DNA of 64,000 nucleotides from Bradyrhizobium sp. SRL28 (GCF_018596315.1 NZ_JAHEAG010000001.1:1-64000), one strand, 5' to 3'; shown: positions 1 through 8,957, counted from the first letter of the stretch. Notes: generated from the sequence alone by a model not told the origin. Program-made: numbers and translations.

Positions 1-2
1 AA

Positions 3-836
3 ATCGACGACGATCGCCTCGATGCGCTGACCAATGAATTTGCCGACCATACGGCACAGGAGACGATCGATCGGCGCGTCTACTTCAAGGAATTGTTCCG
101 TCTGCAGGGTGAACTGGTAAAATTGCAGACCTGGGTGCAGCACCACAAGCTCAAGGTGGTGGTGATTTTCGAGGGGCGCGATTCCGCGGGCAAGGGCGGC
201 GTCATCAAGCGCATCACCCAGAGGCTCAATCCGCGGATCTGCCACGTCGCGGCGCTTCCGGCGCCGAACGAGCGTGAGCGCACCCAATGGTATTTCCAGC
301 GTTACGTTTCGCATTTGCCGGCCGGCGGCGAGATCGTGCTGTTCGACCGTAGCTGGTACAACCGCGCCGGCGTCGAGCGGGTGATGGGCTTCTGCACTGA
401 AGACGAGGTCGAAGAATTCTTCCGGTCGGCGCCGGAATTCGAGCGTATGCTCGTGCGCTCCGGAATCATCCTCATCAAGTACTGGTTTTCCATCACGGAC
501 GAAGAGCAGTATTTGCGCTTCACGATGCGGATTCACGATCCGCTCAAGCAGTGGAAGCTCAGCCCGATGGATGTGGAATCGCGCAGCCGCTGGGAGCAAT
601 ACACCAAGGCCAAGGAAGCGATGCTGGAGCGTACCCACATTCCGGAAGCGCCCTGGTACCTGGTCGAAGCCGACGACAAGAAGAAGGCACGGCTGAACTG
701 CATCGCGCATCTGCTCGAGCAAATTCCCTACCAGGAAATCAAGCGCAAGCCGGTGGTACTGCCGCCGCGGGTACGCAACCCGGAATATAGCCGCGGGCCG
801 ATTCCACCCGAAATGTACGTGCCGGAGCGCTATTGA
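3..836 (+). CDS. ppk2: Polyphosphate kinase 2 family protein, 5'-truncated by the window edge
   Basis: PPK2 enzymes move phosphate between polyphosphate and nucleotides in the cytoplasm. The frame is open from the first complete codon at base 3, so the true start lies upstream; 277 residues are visible, close to the usual 270-300 of a one-domain PPK2. The P-loop GRDSAGKGG and the Walker-B-like segment DRSWYNRAGVE are intact, followed by the lid region containing RWEQYTKAKEAML and a Pro-rich C-terminus. A TTG at 93 could be read as a start, but the upstream residues continue the family's N-terminal helices, so it is not the real one. The direction of catalysis (ATP or GTP made or used) cannot be told from sequence alone. 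Confidence 0.93.
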   Translation: MDDDRLDALTNEFADHTAQETIDRRVYFKELFRLQGELVKLQTWVQHHKLKVVVIFEGRDSAGKGGVIKRITQRLNPRICHVAALPAPNERERTQWYFQRYVSHLPAGGEIVLFDRSWYNRAGVERVMGFCTEDEVEEFFRSAPEFERMLVRSGIILIKYWFSITDEEQYLRFTMRIHDPLKQWKLSPMDVESRSRWEQYTKAKEAMLERTHIPEAPWYLVEADDKKKARLNCIAHLLEQIPYQEIKRKPVVLPPRVRNPEYSRGPIPPEMYVPERY

Positions 837-962
837 GCGGCGGACTGCGCGCGCCGGGGATACGGCTGACGACATACGGCTGCGCATTTCGGATGCCGCT
901 GGAAATCTCGATCGCGACGAAGACGAGGCAACTACACGCATTTCAAGCCGCGGTTGAGAGAG

Positions 963-998
963 AAAAAAATGAAGGCCCGCACTGGAGATACGGGCCTT
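963..998 (-). terminator. Intrinsic terminator of the first M20 amidohydrolase gene
   Basis: An 8-bp stem (AAGGCCCG at 972-979 with CGGGCCTT at 991-998) is followed, on the minus strand, by a run of seven T (963-969). It lies about 60 bases beyond the stop of the minus-strand gene ending at 1056. It could also slow transcription arriving from ppk2. Confidence 0.8.
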
Positions 999-1055
999 CC
1001 TTGATGTGACCTCGCACTTCATGTGCGATCGAAGTTGAAGTGGCGTTGTGTGCTT

Positions 1056-2228
1056 TTACGCCGCCGCCAGCTTGTTCTCGACCAGCTTGATCCAGTATGA
1101 GGTGCCGTACACGATCGCCTCGTCGTTGAAGTCATAGGCGGGGTGATGGAGCCCTGCGCTGTCGCCGTTGCCGCAGAAGATGAAGGCGCCCGGCCGGGCC
1201 TCCAGCATGTAGGAGAAATCTTCCGCGCCCATCAGCGGCGGCATCTCGTGGACGTTCTGGGCGCCGGCCACTTCCCTGGCCACCTGCGTGGCAAAGTCGG
1301 TTTGCTCGGCATGGTTCTTGGTCACGGGATAGCCGCGCTCATAGACGAGATCGATCTTGGCGCCGGTCATCTTGGCTACGCCCTCGCACACCTCCCGGAC
1401 CCGCTTCTCGACCAATTCGCGCACTTCCGGGGTCAGGGTGCGCACAGTGCCCCGGAGTTCGGCGGTCTGCGGAATCACGTTGCGGGCGTTGCCGGCGTGG
1501 AACTCGCAGATCGAGATCACGGCCGAGTCCAGGGGATCGAGGGTCCGCGAGACGATCGACTGCAGGGCGGTGATCACCTGCGAACCGACGAGCACGGAAT
1601 CGATGCACTTGTTCGGGCGGGCGGCGTGCCCGCCGAGGCCCTCGATCTTGATGTCGATCGAGTCGGTCGCGGCCATGACGGGACCCGGTCGGATAGCAAA
1701 GGAGCCGACCGGAATCCCGGGGCCATTATGCATGCCGTAGACCTGCTCGATGCCGAACCGGTCCATCAGACCGTCCTTGATCATGGCGGCGGCACCCGCA
1801 CCGCCCTCCTCGGCCGGCTGAAAGATCACGACCGCGTCGCCGGCGAAATTCCTGGTCTCGGCGAGGTATCGCGCTGCACCCAAAAGCATCGCGGTGTGGC
1901 CGTCATGGCCGCACGCGTGCATCAGGCCCGGCGTCTTGGAAGCGTGAGGCAGATTGGTCGCTTCCTCGATCGGCAGCGCGTCCATGTCGGCGCGAAGCCC
2001 GATCACCCTGATCTCGCCCTTGCCGGGCTGCTTGCCCTTGATGACGCCGACGACGCCGGTGCGGCCGAGGCCAGTGGTCACCTCGTCACAGCCGAATTCG
2101 CGCAGGCGGTCCGCCACGAATGCTGCAGTGCGATGGACGTCGTACAGCAATTCGGGATTTTCATGGATATCGCGGCGCCAGGCCTGAATATCGGGTTGCA
2201 GATCGGCGACGCGGTTGACGATGGGCAT
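1056..2228 (-). CDS. M20 family metallopeptidase / amidohydrolase (hippurate hydrolase-like), copy 1
   Basis: This 390-residue enzyme is of the M20D amidohydrolase class, which cleaves N-acyl amino acids or similar amides with a two-metal centre. Metal-binding motifs are present: HACGHDGHT near residue 107, the catalytic Glu pair in PAEEGG, and the late His in AGLHHPAY. The dimerisation domain (GGHAARP) sits in the middle. The start MPIVNRVA gives a family-standard length, and the paralogue at 7631-8803 starts with the same residues. No signal peptide is visible, so it is probably cytosolic. The physiological substrate cannot be told. The two copies have the same length and differ at scattered positions only, so this is a recent duplication. 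Confidence 0.93.
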   Translation of the reverse strand: MPIVNRVADLQPDIQAWRRDIHENPELLYDVHRTAAFVADRLREFGCDEVTTGLGRTGVVGVIKGKQPGKGEIRVIGLRADMDALPIEEATNLPHASKTPGLMHACGHDGHTAMLLGAARYLAETRNFAGDAVVIFQPAEEGGAGAAAMIKDGLMDRFGIEQVYGMHNGPGIPVGSFAIRPGPVMAATDSIDIKIEGLGGHAARPNKCIDSVLVGSQVITALQSIVSRTLDPLDSAVISICEFHAGNARNVIPQTAELRGTVRTLTPEVRELVEKRVREVCEGVAKMTGAKIDLVYERGYPVTKNHAEQTDFATQVAREVAGAQNVHEMPPLMGAEDFSYMLEARPGAFIFCGNGDSAGLHHPAYDFNDEAIVYGTSYWIKLVENKLAAA

Positions 2229-2269
2229 GGGATTTCTCTGGCCTCAAAGGTTGGAACGCTAGTGCTTCT

Positions 2270-2315
2270 GTAGCATGCAAGCCGCGGTCCACCCAGCACT
2301 CTGCCGCAGAGCCCC
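2270..2315. repeat. Duplicated upstream segment, copy 1
   Basis: The stretch upstream of amidohydrolase copy 1, from GTAGCATGCAA to GCCGCAGAGCCCC, recurs with small changes at 8841-8888 upstream of copy 2. The duplicated unit therefore includes promoter-proximal DNA and not only the coding sequence. Confidence 0.75.
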
Positions 2316-2409
2316 TATCCAACCGGGAGCTTGGCCGACCAGGGCTGGAAAGCCTGGCTAAGCCTTGGGGGGTCCCAAAAGTGAGGGGCCTGCACATTTG
2401 GGCGTGACC

Positions 2410-2700
2410 GGGGCATGAATTCATTAGCGCGAAGCCACAGCCGTATCGACGCGAGCTGGACGAAGACAAGGTAATTCGCCGCGAGCTTGTGTACCGCGCG
2501 TTGCGACGCGACGCCACTTGAGCTTGCTGAAGAAGCGTTCGAAGAGATTGCGAGCTCGATAGAGGACTGAAACAGGTCGGCTTGGCGGGATGTTAGCCCA
2601 TGCTCCCTTGTTCAGAGCGAGTTCTCTGATCCAGTCAGCGTCATAGCCACGATCGGCAAGCATCGATCCTAACTTCAGGCGAGACAGAAGTTTGTCGGCT
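2410..2700 (-). mobile_element. Degenerate IS5-family transposase remnant (3' part only)
   Basis: The minus strand encodes the C-terminal part of an IS5-type DDE transposase: the DRGYDADWIR block, then GAWANIPP, LYRARNLFERFF, and FSKLKWRRVATR. After the last block the family sequence (resembling KLAANYLVFVQLASIRLWLR) continues in another frame, so there is a frameshift near 2497. The variable stretch between NIPP and LYRARN is several residues shorter than in intact relatives. The N-terminal DDE part is missing and no intact terminal repeats were recognised. It marks one edge of the AT-richer islet and should be inactive. Confidence 0.82.
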
Positions 2701-3201
2701 AATGACCATGGCTGTGCAAAAACGCGAAAGATCGAAACACGGCGAGAATTACATTCTTCAGTTTGTTCTCCATGAATGCGTTTGCGAGTTTGACCGCTAA
2801 GACGGCTTTGAACGAATAACTTCTACTATCGCCGCCGAGCGCCCTGGCGTTTTCACACAGCCTGGCCCCTTCGGCGACATTGAATGTGAGGGCGACCCGC
2901 CGTTGGAGTTAGCCGAGACGCGAGCGAAATGAGCTGTCTTGAGCTGCCCACAAGGCGTCATCAAAGATAAACGCAGGCATCCAGCAGACTGATGGGTACG
3001 TATTCTTTTATCATACGGAGAAAAACACTTCGATAACAATTCTGCCGAATTGAGGCCGATTGCCTGTCAGTTTTTGAAAGATCAGCAAACGTTTTGCGGA
3101 GTGTTCTCAAGATGTGCCCCCGCATCATGAACCCTTCGCAAAGATAACGATGAAATCTGCGGTCTGATTTATTCAATTTCGCTGTAAGTTGATTATGCTT
3201 T
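2701..3201. other. 500-bp stretch without a convincing gene
   Basis: Only short frames occur here. A 106-residue minus-strand frame (2961-3281) overlaps the end of the trypsin-like protease gene by 80 bases, has no recognisable domain and has poor codon bias. Another minus-strand frame is open without a start over about 2706-2890 and may be decayed coding DNA. The base composition is AT-richer than the window average. It probably holds the 3' untranslated region of the protease operon plus insertion debris. Confidence 0.5.
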
Positions 3202-4314
3202 TCATCGGTCGAGATGCTGAGAAAGTCGATGCATAATTCTTCCGATCTGCACCGCCCTGTTTTCTTTTTTCCAGCGACCAACAGAACTAAAGCCGCGGTG
3301 GTGCAGCCCCACCACCTTAAAGTCCTTTCCTAGTAGCGGAGAGCCTGACGCGCCTCCGATGGTGTCACACTGGTGGCCGATATCTGTGTCGGGATAAGTG
3401 CCTTCCGCATTCAAAGTAGACACTGAGCACTGCTTACGAGCGATTTGCTTAGGCTCACCCGCCGGATGTTGGATTAGGTAGGCTTGTTCGCCCTGCTCAA
3501 CGGTGCGATTGGTTAGCTCAAGCCAGCCGTATTTCTTACCTGGCTTCGATCTGAGCTTAACCAACGCGACATCGAGCGTTGCATCAAAATCTAGCAGCTC
3601 GACACAGTCGAACTGCTCTCCTTCGGCAAGGCCCGAATCAGTCAATTGATATCCGAAGATGGCGATGGCATTGTCAACGCAAGTCTCCCTTCGATCTATG
3701 CAATGATGATTGGTCAAAAACTTCTCATCACTGATGAGAAAGCCGCTGCACGTAAGAGACTTCCCGTTTGCGGAAAAGACTAGCTTTGCTACAGCCCCGC
3801 TAGGCATGAAAACTTGGGGCACATCCTTGTACTTGATGATTTCTTCGAGTTCAGGTGGATCATGTACTAGCGAGTATTTGACGGCGTGCTTCTCCTGAAA
3901 TGCGATCTCGTCGATCCTAAAGCTTAAACCGATTGGCAAGCCTTCCGATTTAACCTCCAGATTGATGGTATCTCCCTTGACAACTGGCGACCAAAACGCC
4001 CCACGCGCAAAATCATACTTATTATACGCACGGACCCGCCGCATATTTCGATCGAGCACCGCTACCTCGAACTCCACGCTCGAATGATCTTTAATATCCG
4101 CGAAATGCACTCTCAAAAAGGTGGCAGTCGGCTTCACAAAAATAGCCTTCCACAAAAATGGTTCGGGAGCGCCACGGGGAGAAATTGCGAACGGCTCATT
4201 GACCTTTTCGGTGGTGCCCTCGGCAAGCGGCTGCTCTGCCCAGATAATCGAAGGCGTTCCTACCACCGCGATGATTACGAGAACAGCTAGTATGCTCCGT
4301 AACGACTTGCTCAC
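3202..4314 (-). CDS. Exported trypsin-like (S1/V8-type) serine protease
   Basis: A Sec signal peptide (residues 1-26, hydrophobic run SILAVLVIIAVVGT, likely cleavage after IIWA) is followed by about 150 residues of beta-rich sequence with no family recognised and then a chymotrypsin-fold protease domain. The triad is visible: His204 in TNHHC, Asp248 in LDVALVKL and Ser323 in GGASGSPLL; several Cys suggest periplasmic disulphides. The GTG start directly abuts the TAG stop of the upstream subtilase gene, so translation should be coupled and the two proteases are one operon. Processing by the neighbouring subtilase would be a natural role but is inference. Its codon use is AT-richer than the surrounding chromosome. 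Confidence 0.88.
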   Translation of the reverse strand: MSKSLRSILAVLVIIAVVGTPSIIWAEQPLAEGTTEKVNEPFAISPRGAPEPFLWKAIFVKPTATFLRVHFADIKDHSSVEFEVAVLDRNMRRVRAYNKYDFARGAFWSPVVKGDTINLEVKSEGLPIGLSFRIDEIAFQEKHAVKYSLVHDPPELEEIIKYKDVPQVFMPSGAVAKLVFSANGKSLTCSGFLISDEKFLTNHHCIDRRETCVDNAIAIFGYQLTDSGLAEGEQFDCVELLDFDATLDVALVKLRSKPGKKYGWLELTNRTVEQGEQAYLIQHPAGEPKQIARKQCSVSTLNAEGTYPDTDIGHQCDTIGGASGSPLLGKDFKVVGLHHRGFSSVGRWKKENRAVQIGRIMHRLSQHLDR

Positions 4315-6525
4315 CTATTTGACACTTGAGGTATAACGAACAATTTCGCTCGTCCGGACGGATTTGGGAACACCGCCAAGGATAAATGTCATTGTATCGG
4401 TGTCTTTATCTGGAACAAGATTGGTTTCACGAAGGAGGCGAGAGTCCGAACTTTTGTCTGCATTGAAATACACAGTGAAGACTTGTCGATTTTGATCGAA
4501 ATGTACGGCACGAACAACTTCGACCGGCATCTGCACTACGCGTCCATTCTCGCGATCGCGAAACTTTGCCGTTGAACCGGCCTGAAAAAATCCGGCAACC
4601 GCTTTTCCGGCGTCTGCTGTGCTAAGTAGTAGGGAACCTGAGTCACCATCAAGCGTACATTTCGCGTTTAACCGTCCACCGAATAGTCGGTCACCCAGCG
4701 CGCCAACATGATCTGAACAATAAACGAGCCGGTTCTTAACTTCTTGTGGGCTGAGCTTTCTGTACTTTCGCATCAGCAGAGAAGCGACCGCGGCGACTTG
4801 GGGAGCAGCAAAGGAACTGCCTGACATTACCCCATATCTACCAAATGCCACGGTACTGAAGACATCTTCGCCAATCGCGGCAACATGGACGCGAGATCCA
4901 TAGTTGGTCTGAAGTTTTCCGTTGGCTGCCGTGTAGAGTTTTGGAGAGTCGACACTCCTATTGAGTGCACCAACCACGATGACGTTTGGCAGATCAAAGC
5001 AGGTGGGGCGCTGATCGCAGATGTACGATACGTCTGTACCGTAATTTCCCGCTGCCATCACAAACAACGTTCTATCCTGTTGGCTAATGATCGCGCTCTG
5101 GACCGGATCTTGAATACCTCGCTGAGGGTCAAGCATGTATCCGAAACTGAGGTTCACTACCTCCGCATTGGCATTGGGCATTTTCTCGATGTTAGTGGCC
5201 AGAGCAATTAGCTCGGCAGGGTCCGACAGCTTAGAAAAGTCAACCTCGTACGAAATCAGGTTTGCGTAGGGGTTCAAGCCGAAATTGTGACCCGCTGGTA
5301 GCCTTCCGGCTATCAGTCCCGCGATGTGGGTTCCGTGATCGACATCTCCCGTTGTCGTCTGTTCGTTGCAACTGCCTGCCGCTGCGCTCTGACGCGTGCT
5401 GAGGTTATGGACTTGGAAGCGAGCCCCCTCGAAGGCGCAGTGGCTATTGTCGACCCAGCTGTCAAAAATGCCAACTGTCGCGCCCCTAAGCAGTGACGGA
5501 TACTCCGCCAATGTACGGTATGGGAAGACGATAAGGTTGCTAATGTCCTTCTGATGTTTATCGAAATCTGTTGGAAACAATGCGCTGATTTTCGCTTGGG
5601 GAGGAGTTTCCGCTTGCCATCGAATACTATTGCTTGCACCTCCAATACTATTTGGTCGCAGATTCTTAATTACTGCAGATTTTTCCGGGATGCCCTGCAC
5701 GCTAGTATCAGATCCAATAGTGGCTCCGATAGAGGCTCCGAAGTTCTTAACCTTGAATGAACCGTCGAACGATGGCGTAAGCTCTAGCGCCTGGCCAGGC
5801 CGGTCCTCTCTCACGGGAGGACCGGAATACACGCCTTCCTCGGCAGACGAAATGTCGACCGTTGCGCGGGCCGCCACGACAGGAAGCGAGAGATTGCCAG
5901 TGAAAGTCTTTGAGTCGTTAGTTAAGATCGCCTCGTCCAACTTTCGGTTGTATTTAAGGATACTTTGTCGGCATGCGGAATCATAGTCGATGCAACCGCC
6001 TAAAACCTCAGTCACCAAATAACTTATCGGCTGCTTTGGTCCAACGGGTACCGGTACCCATTTGGGAATCATGGTAAGCCGAATCGCGGGAAGCACCAAA
6101 GAATCTCCACGTTTCAGCTTCCAAAGAGTAGGCGACGCAATAAACCCAAAAGAACTTGATCCTGATGCGCGAAGCGTGTGGCTCCGCTGGCATATATTAG
6201 CGTTCAAGTCGCAAACTAAACTATCGATTGCTTCAGGAAATTCCGGTCCGACCAGGTTTCCATTGTCACGCAGCACTTCTTCAATGTTGTCAGATTGGGC
6301 GATTACGTTTCGCCGAAGCGAAAGTCTTCCCGTGGTATAAAGTGTTGAGTAAAGCTCTGAGAGCTCGCGTGCGAAATCGTGCGCGCTCGAACTCGCCGAG
6401 GTCCACAGAACCTTGTCATCATCGTCCTGGGGACGGTTGGCATTTCCCGCGTAGGCGGAACAGGCACTCAAGGTCACCGCAATGGCGATCGGTGCCAACG
6501 TGAGAAAGCTGCTTTGCTGCTTCAT
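4315..6525 (-). CDS. Subtilisin-like (S8) serine protease, probable lipoprotein
   Basis: The 736-residue product has a signal peptide ending in a lipobox (LSAC), so it is probably anchored to a membrane facing the periplasm; cleavage after AYA is the alternative. About 310 residues with no recognised domain precede the S8 catalytic domain. Catalytic residues are visible: Asp355 in GIFDSW, His397 in DHGTHIAG, the oxyanion Asn494 in AAGN, and Ser571 in GSSFAAP. A C-terminal region of about 140 residues is also unassigned. The ATG at 6525 is chosen over the upstream TTG at 6546 because purine-rich GAGGG/GGCAGG lies just before it. It is the first gene of a two-protease operon. Confidence 0.9.
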   Translation of the reverse strand: MKQQSSFLTLAPIAIAVTLSACSAYAGNANRPQDDDDKVLWTSASSSAHDFARELSELYSTLYTTGRLSLRRNVIAQSDNIEEVLRDNGNLVGPEFPEAIDSLVCDLNANICQRSHTLRASGSSSFGFIASPTLWKLKRGDSLVLPAIRLTMIPKWVPVPVGPKQPISYLVTEVLGGCIDYDSACRQSILKYNRKLDEAILTNDSKTFTGNLSLPVVAARATVDISSAEEGVYSGPPVREDRPGQALELTPSFDGSFKVKNFGASIGATIGSDTSVQGIPEKSAVIKNLRPNSIGGASNSIRWQAETPPQAKISALFPTDFDKHQKDISNLIVFPYRTLAEYPSLLRGATVGIFDSWVDNSHCAFEGARFQVHNLSTRQSAAAGSCNEQTTTGDVDHGTHIAGLIAGRLPAGHNFGLNPYANLISYEVDFSKLSDPAELIALATNIEKMPNANAEVVNLSFGYMLDPQRGIQDPVQSAIISQQDRTLFVMAAGNYGTDVSYICDQRPTCFDLPNVIVVGALNRSVDSPKLYTAANGKLQTNYGSRVHVAAIGEDVFSTVAFGRYGVMSGSSFAAPQVAAVASLLMRKYRKLSPQEVKNRLVYCSDHVGALGDRLFGGRLNAKCTLDGDSGSLLLSTADAGKAVAGFFQAGSTAKFRDRENGRVVQMPVEVVRAVHFDQNRQVFTVYFNADKSSDSRLLRETNLVPDKDTDTMTFILGGVPKSVRTSEIVRYTSSVK

Positions 6526-6857
6526 TTGCCTGCCCTCTTGTCGCAAGGCTCTGTCAAAACTTGGGGTCGTCCTGGCACTCCGGGGCCAGAGCCAATAGCC
6601 AATTCACATTGCCCTCGGACAACGATTAAAAGTATCAGCGCTGCGCGGAGCTTGTCGAGCCGCGCGCGAGCATATGTACTAAACTTGTAGCAACACTATA
6701 TTGGAGAGTTGCAGAATCAAAGGGAAATATTCTAGGTTGTTGTGGAGGTTGAGCCCTATAGCGGGCACAGTCGATTGTTCGACGCCTCCTCCAATAACCG
6801 TAGCGTGGCATTGACTCACCGTTTTTCAAAGTCAGCCTTTCGTCAGGGAGCAAGCCC
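6526..6857. promoter_or_regulatory. Divergent intergenic region between the protease operon and the DUF1353 gene
   Basis: This 332-bp AT-rich gap must hold promoters for both directions. I see no strong palindrome or consensus promoter that I would name. Confidence 0.5.
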
Positions 6858-7466
6858 ATGATCGCACGGCGTACATTTCTCGCTTCCGTCGCTGTTGCTA
6901 CCGCAATGCGCGTGCCGTGGGCACGGGCCATGCCGACGTTATCCGAAGAGCAAATCAAGCTTATCGAGTGGATGGACGAAGCGACTGGCGTTGGCAAAGA
7001 GGTGGCGAGCGGTGTTTTGAGCGTCACTCGTTTTGCCGATGCCTTTTGGTACTTAAACAAGAGAATCGACTGGACACCTTCCCCCGGACAAACTTTGCCA
7101 TCAGTGTCAGTTCCCGCGGGTTTTGTAACCGACTTTGCTAGTATCCCGCGTGCGCTATGGACCGCTCTACCCCGTGACGGTGATTACGTATGGGCCGCCA
7201 TCGTCCACGATTACCTGTACTGGTATCAAACGACCACGAGGGAAATTGCTGACAGCGTGCTAAATGCGGCGATGATTGACTTTAAGATACCTGCGGCGAA
7301 TCGCGTTGCGATCTACCAGGGCGTTCACTTGGGTGGCGAGTCTTCTTGGATTGGAAACTCCAAACTTAAGTATAACGGTGAGAAGCGTCTCCTGAAGCGC
7401 TTTCCGGAGAATCCAACGATATCTTGGGAGGACTGGAAGAAGGTACCCGATGTGTTCGCAGACTGA
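6858..7466 (+). CDS. Tat-signal DUF1353 family protein
   Basis: The N-terminus has a twin-arginine pattern (ARRTFLAS) followed by an Ala/Val run and an ARA cleavage-like site, so export by the Tat route is likely. The core carries the DUF1353 signature: VPAGFVTDFASIPRALW, then VHDYLYW about 35 residues later; the conserved Asp and His residues suggest a metal site or hydrolase. DUF1353 proteins are often phage-associated and their biochemical function is unknown to me. The gene is divergent from the two-protease operon and lies inside the AT-richer islet, so it may be part of the same transferred unit. Confidence 0.82.
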   Translation: MIARRTFLASVAVATAMRVPWARAMPTLSEEQIKLIEWMDEATGVGKEVASGVLSVTRFADAFWYLNKRIDWTPSPGQTLPSVSVPAGFVTDFASIPRALWTALPRDGDYVWAAIVHDYLYWYQTTTREIADSVLNAAMIDFKIPAANRVAIYQGVHLGGESSWIGNSKLKYNGEKRLLKRFPENPTISWEDWKKVPDVFAD

Positions 7467-7630
7467 CTCGGTCATAGATCAGAAGTCCTGCTACAAAATT
7501 CTCTGAGCTCTAAAGGGCAGGTAATCTCGGAAGAGTTCTTGCCACATTGGCCGAGACGATGGCTAAGAAGACTGCGTCCCGGTTTTGCCTCAGCGGGATT
7601 TGGCGGCGCTTGAAATGTCGGTGAACGGCC

Positions 7631-8803
7631 TCACGCCGCCAGCGTGTTCTCGACCAGCTTGATCCAGTAGGAGGTGCCGAACACGATCGCCTCGTCGTTG
7701 AAATTGTAGGCGGGGTGATGGAGCCCTGCGCTGTCGCCGTTGCCGCAGAAGATCAGCGCACCCGGCCGCTGCTCCAGCATGAAGGCGAAATCTTCACCAG
7801 CCATCAGCGGCGGCATCACATGCACATTGGCATCGCCGGCGATTTCGCGGGCTGCCCGCGTCGCGACATCCGTCTGCTCGATATGGTTGACCGTTACCGG
7901 ATAGCCGCGATCGTAGGTCAGGTCGATCCTGGCGCCGGTGATCTGCGCCACGCCGGCGACGACCTCGCGGACCCGTCTTTCCACCATTTTCCGCACTTCA
8001 CCGTTCAGGGTCCGGACGGTGCCCGCCAGCTCGGCGGTCTGCGGGATCACATTGCGGGCGTTGCCGGCGTGAAATTCGCACATCGAAATGACCGCCGATT
8101 CCAGCGGATCTACGCTGCGCGACACGATCGACTGCAGCGCCGTGATCAACTGCGCGCCGACCAGGACGGAATCGATGCATTTGTGCGGACGCGCGGCGTG
8201 ACCGCCGAGCCCCTCGATCTTGATGACGACGGCATCGCCTGCGGCCATGATCGGACCGGGCCGAAGCGCGAACGCGCCGACCGGAATGCCCGGACCGTTA
8301 TGCATGCCGTAGACCTGCTCGATACCGAAACGGTCCATCAGCCCGTCCTTGATCATCGCGACGGCACCCGCACCGCCCTCTTCCGCCGGCTGGAAAATCA
8401 CGACCGCATCGCCGGCGAAATTGCGGGTCTCGGCGAGATAGCGCGCCGCACCCAGCAGCATGGCGGTGTGGCCGTCATGGCCGCAGGCGTGCATCAAACC
8501 CTTCGTCCTGGAAGCGTAAGGCAGATTGGTCGCTTCCTCGATCGGCAGCGCGTCCATATCCGCCCGCAGCCCGATGACCTTTACGTCACCCCTGCCGGCG
8601 GGCCTGTTGCCCTTGATGACGCCTACGACGCCGGTGCGGCCAAGACCGGTAACAACCTCGTCGCAGCCGAATTCCCGCAACCGGTCCGCCACCAATGCCG
8701 CCGTGCGGTGCACGTCGTAGAGCAGTTCCGGGTGTTCATGGATATCCCGGCGCCAGGCCTGGATGTCGGGCTGAAACTCGGCGACGCGGTTGACGATGGG
8801 CAT
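7631..8803 (-). CDS. M20 family metallopeptidase / amidohydrolase (hippurate hydrolase-like), copy 2
   Basis: This is a paralogue of the gene at 1056-2228 with exactly the same length (390 residues), the same start MPIVNRVA and the same metal motifs (HACGHDGHT, PAEEGG, AGLHHPAY). An in-frame start 29 residues upstream exists but the extension has no counterpart in the family, so 8803 is preferred. Differences from copy 1 are scattered, mostly conservative, and both copies look functional. The duplication also includes upstream DNA. The two copies sit in the same orientation, so recombination between them could delete the 5.3 kb between. Confidence 0.93.
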   Translation of the reverse strand: MPIVNRVAEFQPDIQAWRRDIHEHPELLYDVHRTAALVADRLREFGCDEVVTGLGRTGVVGVIKGNRPAGRGDVKVIGLRADMDALPIEEATNLPYASRTKGLMHACGHDGHTAMLLGAARYLAETRNFAGDAVVIFQPAEEGGAGAVAMIKDGLMDRFGIEQVYGMHNGPGIPVGAFALRPGPIMAAGDAVVIKIEGLGGHAARPHKCIDSVLVGAQLITALQSIVSRSVDPLESAVISMCEFHAGNARNVIPQTAELAGTVRTLNGEVRKMVERRVREVVAGVAQITGARIDLTYDRGYPVTVNHIEQTDVATRAAREIAGDANVHVMPPLMAGEDFAFMLEQRPGALIFCGNGDSAGLHHPAYNFNDEAIVFGTSYWIKLVENTLAA

Positions 8804-8840
8804 GCGGAACAGGCTTTCCGGGTTGAACGCTTCTGTCCCT

Positions 8841-8888
8841 GTAGCATGCAAGGTGCGGTCCAACCAACGCACCCTGCCGCAGAGCCCC
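8841..8888. repeat. Duplicated upstream segment, copy 2
   Basis: Counterpart of 2270-2315, upstream of amidohydrolase copy 2. It has the same GTAGCATGCAA and GCCGCAGAGCCCC ends with a few changes between them. Confidence 0.75.
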
Positions 8889-8906
8889 ATCCCTGCACCT
8901 TGATGT

Positions 8907-8945
8907 GTCGGCTATGTCCCCGAACACCCGTCGGCTATGTCCCCG
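8907..8945. repeat. Two direct copies of a 16-bp motif
   Basis: GTCGGCTATGTCCCCG occurs at 8907-8922 and again at 8930-8945, 7 bases apart. It may be insertion-sequence scar material; I cannot assign it. Confidence 0.6.
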
Positions 8946-8957
8946 GGCTGAACACTT

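Noticed and set aside
2961..3281. 106-residue minus-strand frame after the trypsin-like protease gene
   Set aside because: Overlaps the protease gene by 80 bases, has no motif, and uses unlikely codons.
8804..8890. N-terminal extension of amidohydrolase copy 2
   Set aside because: Absent from copy 1 and from the family; the shared start at 8803 is better.
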